This document shows positions 1 through 9,000 of a stretch of DNA of 39,893 nt, one piece after another. This DNA is from Eubacteriales Family XIII. Incertae Sedis bacterium. GTDB taxonomy: Bacteria; Bacillota; Clostridia; Peptostreptococcales; Anaerovoracaceae. The notes below the pieces were generated by a model. The model was not told where the DNA came from. It was given only the letters and a program-made list of their open reading frames with translations, and made no database searches. The stretch's first letter is position 1; every line of letters starts with the position of its first letter. The position numbers and the translations under genes were made by a program. The DNA lies in assembly GCA_031272485.1 (NCBI GenBank), contig JAISTV010000013.1, positions 1-39,893 of the forward strand, read 5' to 3'.

Positions 1-3000
1 GGTGTCTGGATAGACGGCAGCATCGCGCAGGGACAGACTTTGACTGCGAAAACGAGTTCGGTGGTGTTGAATCCGCCCGGCGGCACGCTGCACTACGAGT
101 GGCAGCGCTACAACACCGACGGAACATTTGATAGCGTTATAGGCGGAGACTTGCCTGCGTACCTGGTGCAGGACGAAGACCTGAACCGGCCCATAAGGCT
201 GGTGGTCACGGCGCGGGATGCCGAAGATACGGAAGACTACTACGGAAGCCTCTCGTACATCATCAAGGGCACGCCGGCGCTTACCAAACCGGTTACGGCG
301 GCGCCCACCTATAACACCGGGGAGCAGGATCTGGTGAAGGACGGGACGGTCAGCGGCGGCACGCTCTGGTACAAGCTGGGGAGCGGCGGCACCTACACCA
401 CCCAGGTCCCGACTGCCACGGACGCGGGGTCTTATACGGTCTACTACAAGGTCATTGGCAACACCAACTATAACGACATAGCGGAAGCCTCTGTGGCCGT
501 GACCTTAAGCAAGGCGGACGGCGCGGCGGTGGAGGCGCCTACGGTGAGCGGAAACCAGCCGACGGTCATAACGCTTACGGCCATAACGGCGCCCGGCAAC
601 GGGCAGACGGTGGAGTACGCGAAGAACACGTCGGCCTCCGTGCCATCCACCTGGCAGGACAGCCCGGTGTTTACGGGGCTTACGCCGAATACGAGCTACT
701 ACTTCTTCGCGCGGACCAAGGAAAATACCAATTACAAGGCGGGCACGGCGCTTTCCGTGCAGGCGAGCACGGTGAAGGCGTACCTTACCGGTAGCGCGGA
801 GATAACGGGCACGCCCACGTACGGCAATACGCTTACGGCCGTCACCAGTCTGGGCAGCACGCCTACCGTTACGCCGGGGCTTATTCACTACGAGTGGAAG
901 CGCGGCGGCACGACGGTGGGCACGGACCTTGCCACCTACACGCTTACGGCGGCGGATGTGGGGCAGACCATTACGGTTACGGTGACCACGGCGAACACGC
1001 AGGGGAGCCTTACTTCCGAGGCGACGGCGGCTGTAAGCAAGCGCAAGATAACGGGCACGTGGAGCGTGAGCGGGTCTAAGATCTACGATGGCCTGACGGA
1101 CTTGACGGACGCGGTTACGGTGAGCTTTACGCCGGACAATATAGTAGGAGAAGATGCTGTGACGGTTACGCGGACGGTGGCTTTCGCGGACAAGAATGCG
1201 GCGAACAATAAGTCCATAACGGTTTCGAATCTGGGCGTGACGGGCGCGGCTTCCGCGAGCTACGACCCGCCGAACGGGCCGGCGCTTCCGCTTACGGCGA
1301 ACGTGACCAAGCGGGATCTTTCCATAAACCTTACCATGCAGGAGAAGTACTACGACGGGCTTACAAGTGTGGGCCTGGCGAGCGCGAGCTTAGACGGGGT
1401 GCAGAACGGCGAGAGCATAGTGCTTACGAACGGTACGCCCACGCTGGTGAGCGCGGGCAGCGCGGAGCAGGACACCACGGTGGGCGTGAACTTTACGACG
1501 TTTTCCATAAGCGGCGATACGAAGGAGAACTACAACCTGCTGCAGCCGGAGAGCGTTTCGGTGACGGTCAAGAAGAACGCGGCGGCATCGGCGGGCGCGC
1601 AGTACGAGGCTACGGCGCTCTCGAGCGGCTGGACAAACGGGCAGGTGATCATTACGGCTAAGAGTGGCTACAAGGTGGCGCCGGGCGGCCTGAGCAACTC
1701 GAACTGGCAGGACAGCTACGTGCTGGATGACGCGGCCGCGGAGAAGGCGTCTGGGACGCAGAAGTCCTTCCACGTGAAGGAGGTTTCCACGGGGCGGATT
1801 TCGCCGGCGGTTACGGTGAGTTACGGTGTGGATCTTACGGCGCCATCGGCCCAGGTAACTGTCAAGTCAAACAGCTTTACATCTTTCCTTAACAACATTA
1901 CCTTCGGGCTGTTCTTTAAGGAGACGCAGCAGGTTACGATTACGGCAGGCGACGCGGGGAGCGGGACGGCGAACAGCGGGGTGGCTAAGACCGAGTACCT
2001 GATTATCGCGGACGCGGACTGGATAGCCGGGACGAGTCCGGCCACTTCGGATGGCGGCGGCCAGTCGCTGGATGTGGATGCACCTACCGCCGGGGAACTG
2101 GCGGATGCGGACTGGCAGACTTACAGCAGCGGCAGCAAGCCCAGCCTCCCTCTGAACTTCAAGGGCGTGGTGTACGCGCGCGTTACGGACGTGGCGGGGA
2201 ACGTTACCTACGCGAGCTCGAACGGGCTGGTCATCTATACGGACAGCGCGCGGGCGGACGCGGGCACGGTAACCTACACGCGCACGACGCAGGCGAGCAA
2301 GAGCTTTACGGTGAATCTGAACGGGAACACGGTTTCGTCCGTTACGGTCGAGGATTCTTCGCTGGCGCTTTCGCAGCTGCGGGCGGGTACGGACTATCAG
2401 GTGAGCGGCTCCGCGCCGGCCACCATAACGCTTACGGGCACGTACTTGGAGACGCTCGCGGCGGGCAGCTACACGGTGCACGTGTCGGTTAATCCGGGCG
2501 GCGAGACGTATGTGCAGGCGGAAGGAAACGAGGCACCGGCCGAGGTTACGGCGGCGCTTTCGGTGGTCAAGCAGACGCCGGTCGTTACGCCGCCTACGAT
2601 TAGGACGCTTACGTATACCGGCAGCCCGCAGCAGCTGGTGAACGCGGGCTCGGCCACGGGCGGCACGTTCAAGTACGCCGTGGGTGAAACGCAGCCGGCG
2701 GACGACGCGTTTTCCGCCACGATCCCGACGAGGACCAACGCGGACACGTATAAGGTCTGGTACAAGGCATTTGGCAACGACGATTACTTAGACTCGGCGG
2801 CCGGCAGCGTGACGGTGACCATAAACCGCGCGCCGGCCACGGTGGATACGAACCCGGAGCCTAAGAATCTGACATACAACACGACGGAGCAGGAGCTGGT
2901 GGTGGCGGGCGCTGCCACGGGCGGCCAGCTCGAGTACAAGCTGGGGACGGAGGGCGTTTACGGCACGGCCCTGCCCAAGGCCACGAACGCGGCGCAGTAC

Positions 3001-6000
3001 ACGGTGTACTACCGGGTCACGGGCGACAGCAACCACTTGGATGTGGCGGAGCGGAGCCTCACGGTGACCGTGGCGCAGGCGAGCCAGGCGCAGCTTTCCA
3101 TAGAGGTGGCCACGGCTGATGGAACCCTGCCCACGGCGTACGACGCGGTGGCGGCGGTGACGCTGGGCGGCGGCTCAGGTACGGGCGCGTACACGCTCGC
3201 GTCGAGCGACGATACGGTGGCAGAGGTTTCCGGCAGCGGGACCTCGTGGTCGGTGCACGTGATTAAGGCTTCGGGTGAGTACTACCTGACGGCCACGCGC
3301 GCGGCGGACACAAACTACAAGGTGCAGACGAAGAGCACGGACGCGGTGGAGGCGGGACACGCGGCGCAGGCCGCGGTCACGCTTACGGGCACGGCGCCGC
3401 TCATCTACGGGCAGAGCGCCACGCTCACGGTTGCGGGCGGCACGGGAACGGGTGCGCTGAGCCTCGTGAGCACGGACCCGGATGTGGCCAGCGTGACGAA
3501 GAAGCTCACCGACACGGATCCGTCCGACGGACAGGACTTTACGGTGACGGTGCTTACGGCGGATGACACGTACGAGCTCCGCTACGGGCGCGCGGGCGAT
3601 GAGAACTACAACGCGCTGACGGTTACCACGGCGACGTTTAACACGGTTAAGGCGCAGCAGGGTGCGGTGAGCATAAGCGGCACACTGCCCACGGTTTACG
3701 GGGATTCTGCTTCCGTACAGGTTTCCGGCGGCACAGGCTCGGGCGCCTACACGCTTTCGAGCGACAGCGCAGGCGTGCTCGTAGAGCCGGACGCGGCGCA
3801 CAGCGGCGCGGGAGCGGGGTATTTCACGGTGCGCGTGGTGGCGGCATCCGGAAACTACACGCTCACGGCGGGGCGCACGGGCAACGCGGGGTATAACGAC
3901 GCGGCGCCGGTTACCTCGAGCACAAAGACGCTCTCCAAGCGAACCCTTACGGGCACCTGGAGCGTGAGCGGCTCCAAGGTCTACGATGGAACGAACGCGC
4001 TCACGGACGCGGTTACGGTGTCCTTCTCCGGCAATAATATAGTGGACGGCGATGACGTGGCGCCGGAGGTGCTCGCCGGTTTTGTGAATAAGAACGTGGG
4101 CGGCGCGGTGAACATAACGGTTTCGGTTACGGGGGTCACAGGGGACCAGGCGGGTTACTACAATCCGCCTGCGGGACCCTCGGAGACGCTCAGCGCACAG
4201 GTCTCGCAGCGCAAGCTAACGGGCGGCTGGCAGGTGAGCGGCGAGAAGACGTACGACGGGACCACGGATGTGACGGGCAAGGGTTCGCTGCAGGTGAGCT
4301 TTACGCCTTCCAACAAGGTGGATTCGGACACGGTCACGGTCAGCTATACGGCGGCGTTTACGAGTGCGGAGGCGGGCTCGCGCCCCGTACATATCTCGGG
4401 TGTGAGCCTTACGGGTGCGGATAGGGATAACTATCTGGCGCCGGATGCACCGGCTTTCGACGCGAGCGCAACTATAAATAGGAAGGAAGTGACCATAGCC
4501 GCTACGGCGAACAGCAAGGCCTACGACGGGACGGACGCGGCCACGCTGACGACGGCGGCCATAAGCGGTCTCGTGACCGGGCAGACGCAGGGCACGGATG
4601 TAGTGGTGAATTACACCTACAGCGGACAGAGCGCGGTGTTCGGTGCGGGCGGGCACCTTACGAGCGGCACGGCCCGGGCGGCTTTCGCGGGAGTGGGCAC
4701 GCCGGCTTCCGACACAACCTATGCGGTAACCGGCGGGGTGTTTTCGCTTGGCGGCACGAAGGCTTCCAATTATGAGATCAGCAGCGCCAGCATTGGCACC
4801 GCGAAGATACTGGCCGGGTTTACGGCCGCCGTGAATACGCACTATACGGCCACGACGCTGAATGCGGACGGCTGGACGAACAGCGCGGGCGGCTATGTGG
4901 TGACGGCAGTGGGCGGAAACCTGCTCTCGGAGAGCGCGGCTTCGGACGGCGGCGAGGGCGGCTGGGAAGCGGCGCTGACCTACACGGAGGATACGGCTTC
5001 CGGCAGCGCGCAGTTCTACGTGAAGAACGCGGCGGGGCAGATAAGCAAGCAGGTGGTGTCAAGCTACAAACTTGACAGGACCGCGCCCGCTATGGAGATT
5101 CAGATCAGGAGCAGCCGGTTTAACACGTTCCTTACGAATATTAACTTCGGGCTGTTCTTTAACTCGAACGAGAGCGTTACGCTTTCCGCGGATGACGTGG
5201 GCACGGTGCAGAGCGGCAAGGCGAGCGTGGGTTACTACATGACGAGCAGCCAGGCGCTCAGCCCGGATACGAACTGGGATGCGCTCAGCTGGCACAGCTA
5301 CTCTACGGCCTTTGCGCTCAGTGCGGGCTTTAAGGGCTATGTGTACGCGCGCGTGACGGATAAGGCGGGCAACCAGACGGTGGTGCGCTCGGACGGCGTG
5401 GTGGTTTACACGACCTCGTCTACCACGGGGACGGCTTCTTATACGAAGCGGTCGAATACGGACGTGAGTTTTACGGTGGACCTTGCCGGGAACACGGTGG
5501 ACTGGGTGGCGCTTTACGACGGCGTGCACGCGGCGGATATAGAATCGGACGGGAATCCGAACGTGGGCAAGACGGAAAGCGAGCTGGCTGCGAGCAACAT
5601 TTCACTTCAGCCGATGAGCGCGGGGACCGGGGATGGCGATGCGTATACGGTATCGGTGAACGCCGAGACGGGCATAGCTACGTTTACGCTGAACGCGGCT
5701 TGGCTGGAGGCGCTGTCCGCGGGCGATACGGGCGCTTCGTCCGCCAAGACGTACGGGATAATCATTTCGGTGGATCCGGGCGGCGAGACCTATGTGCCCA
5801 ATAACAACGGCGATGCCGGCGCGGACACGAACGATGAGCCCGCTACGGTTCTGGTGCCGCTCACGGTGCACAAGGCGGCTGCCTCTGTGACGTGGCCTTC
5901 CGCGAGCGAGATTACTTACGGCGACGCGCTGAGCAGCTCTACGCTTTCAGGCGGGGCATCTTCCGGGCGCACGAGCACGAGAGGGTTTGCCTGGGCGGAC

Positions 6001-9000
6001 GGCGATGCGGTTCCCACGGTGGCACAGGGCGCGGCGGGGCTCGCGGTGGTGTTTACGCCCAATACTACGCAAAAGGCAGACTACGACTGGGCTTCGCTCG
6101 GCGGCGCAAACGGGATTACGTATGACGCGGATAGCGAGACGCTGATTAAGGCGGTGCCGGTCACGGTGCATAAGCGGCAGCTTGCGGGCACGTGGGATGT
6201 GAGCGGCAAGACGTATGACGGAACGGTGGCGGCCAGTGTGACCTTTACGCCTACGAACGTGCTGGAGCCGGATGCGGCCACGGCGTTCTTCAGTGCATCG
6301 TACGGCAGCGCTGCGGCGGGCGAGGATAAGCCTGTCACGGTGAGCTTTACGAACACGGGCGTGCAGGGCAGCGGCATGGAAAACTACCTGCCGCCGGATG
6401 CGCCGGAAGGCCTTACGGCTACCATAAGCAAGGCCACAGTGGCCGGCGTGGACCTCACGCGGCTGGAGCCCAAGAGGGCCGGGGACGAAACAGAAGAGAT
6501 TCGGCAAGTGGCCAATTTGCTGCCTTCGCTTACAAGTCCGCGGACGCTGGGCACCGTGAGTTACGATGTGGTGTATGAGGATCCCCTGCAGCTGCTGTCG
6601 GAAGAACCTTCAGTGGATGCGGGCGCGAGTAAGCTGGTGATTCCGCTGCGCGATACGGTGTACGCGGTGGAAGGGCAGCAGGCACAGGTGCAGGTGACGG
6701 TGCACAGCACGAACTACGCGGACTATACGGTTACGGTTACGGTGATTATCACGGGCGATATACCGCGGATAGTCGAGAATCCGGAGGCGGTGGGCGGAAA
6801 CCCGCCGGTGTATACGGACGACGGAAACGCGGACACTTCGGATGACGTGGCGGTGCTGAGCGCTACGGTACGCAGCAGCTCGGATATGGACTTCGTCTGG
6901 ATGATTAAGAACGGCGCTGCGGTGGACCTTTATTCGGACGGCGCAGAAAGCGACGATGTACCGGCGCAGGGGCCTGCCTTAGAGATTTCCGGTATGGGGC
7001 TTGCCGCAGGCATTGACCACACACTCACCTTCCATCCGCCTACGACGGCGGCGGGAGATGTGACCTACTACCTGCTGGCGACCAACGAAGAGGGCAGCAA
7101 CGCCACGGATGCGGTGGCGGTCTCGGTCACGGCGCGCGACTATTCGGCGGCTATAACCAGCCCGTCTACATCGTGGAAGTTCGACGGCGTCACGTACGGG
7201 TACGCGGCGCAGCAGGAGCAGGTGTTTACGTTTACGCCGCAGGGCAACCAGGCGCTGGCGGGGCTTACGGCTTCTGTGGATGGCAGCGGGTTTGAGATCG
7301 TGGCGGCGGGCGGCGAGGCGCTGGACGCGCCGGCGGATTCGGCTTCGTTTGACGGTACGGCGCTGGCGGCGGACGGCACGTGGACGGTTACGGTGCGGCC
7401 CAAAGCGGGGCTGGATGCGGATGCGTACAGCAGCACGCTCACGTTTACGTGGGATGTGATAAACGGCACGGGCGACGGGGCCGGCGCGGGTACGGCTACG
7501 GCCACGCGGACACTGGAGCTTACGGTGGCGCGCAAGGCGAACGTGCTTACGCTGGGTCTGCCGCTGGATGACAAGGATACGGACGCGGGGGACGAGACCT
7601 ACACGTACTACGCGGGGACATATCAGCCGGTGGTGGCAGAGAACGAGAGCGGCGGCAGCCTGAGCTGGGAGTGGCGGATAGCGGATCTGGATACGCCGGA
7701 TTCGTGGAAGGACGGACTGCCGGTGGACGCCTCGATTACGGGCTACCACGTGGAGGTGCGCGCGACCAGCGCGCAGACGAAAAACTATAACGCGCTGACT
7801 TCCGGGTCGGTCAAGTTCCGCATAGAGAAGGCGCCGCTTACGGTGAGCGTTGCGGTGGCGGACAAGTTCTACGACGGGCTTTATGCGGCCACGGTCCAGA
7901 GCGCTTCGCTGGTCGGTCTTATGGGCGGGCACACGCAGGGCACGGATGTGGTGCTGGGCTACACGCACACGGCGGACAGCGCCGTGTTCGGGGCCGGCGG
8001 GAACTTAACGTCGGGTGCGCCGAGCGCTACGTTCGGGGTGCTGGGTACGCCGGCTACGGATACGCTGAGCGATGTTTCGATCGGGACGTTCGCCATATCC
8101 GGCGCGCAGTCCGGGAACTATAAACTGACGCAGCCTTCGGGGGCCACGGCCACGATTAAGCAGGCGAGCTTTACGGCTGCGGACGGCGTGCAGTTTGACG
8201 TGGCTACGGCGCTCAACGGATTCGGCTGGACGAACGCGTCCGGCGGGTTTACCGTGGACGCCAAGGCCGGGTATGCGCTCTCGCTTTCGAGCGCGGCGGA
8301 CGGCGGCGTGGGCGGCTGGACTGCTTCGCTTACGGCGGATGCGGATACGGGCAGCGGCGTGCTTACGCTCTATGCGAAGAATACGGCGAACGGACAGATT
8401 TCCAAGGCGGGGTCTGTGAGCTACAAGCTCGACCGGACGCTGCCGGAGGCGGAGATAAGCGTGGGCGGAAACGCGTTCCGCACGTTCGTAAATACGATCA
8501 GCTTCGGGCTGTTCTTTAAGGATACGGTAAGCATAGAGATAGACGCGAGCGACGCGCTTTCGGGGGTGGATGCGGTAAGCTACTACCTTGCGGAGGGCAC
8601 GGCGGCCGAGGCCACGCTCAGCGAAGGGGACCTGGCGGCTTTGGGCGAGGGGCTCTGGGTCAGCGGGGACTCGGCTACGGTTAACGCGAACTGGCGCGGT
8701 GCGGTGTACGCGCGCGTGAAGGATAAGGCCGGAAACGTGGCCTACTTCTCTTCGGACGGTCTGGTGGTATTCACGGACAGCGAGCAGGAGACGGAAGCGC
8801 TCACCTACGTGCGGACCACGCAGGAGGCGCAGGAGATTCAGCTTGCCACGCACGGCAACCGGGTGGGCGAGGTGATGCTCTACACGGGCAGCGCGGCGAG
8901 CGGCGAGGGTTCTACGCTTACGGCCGGCTATGAGTATACGGTGACGGAAGACGGTACGGACGGCACGGTTACGCTGTCAGGTTCCTGGCTTGACACCCTG

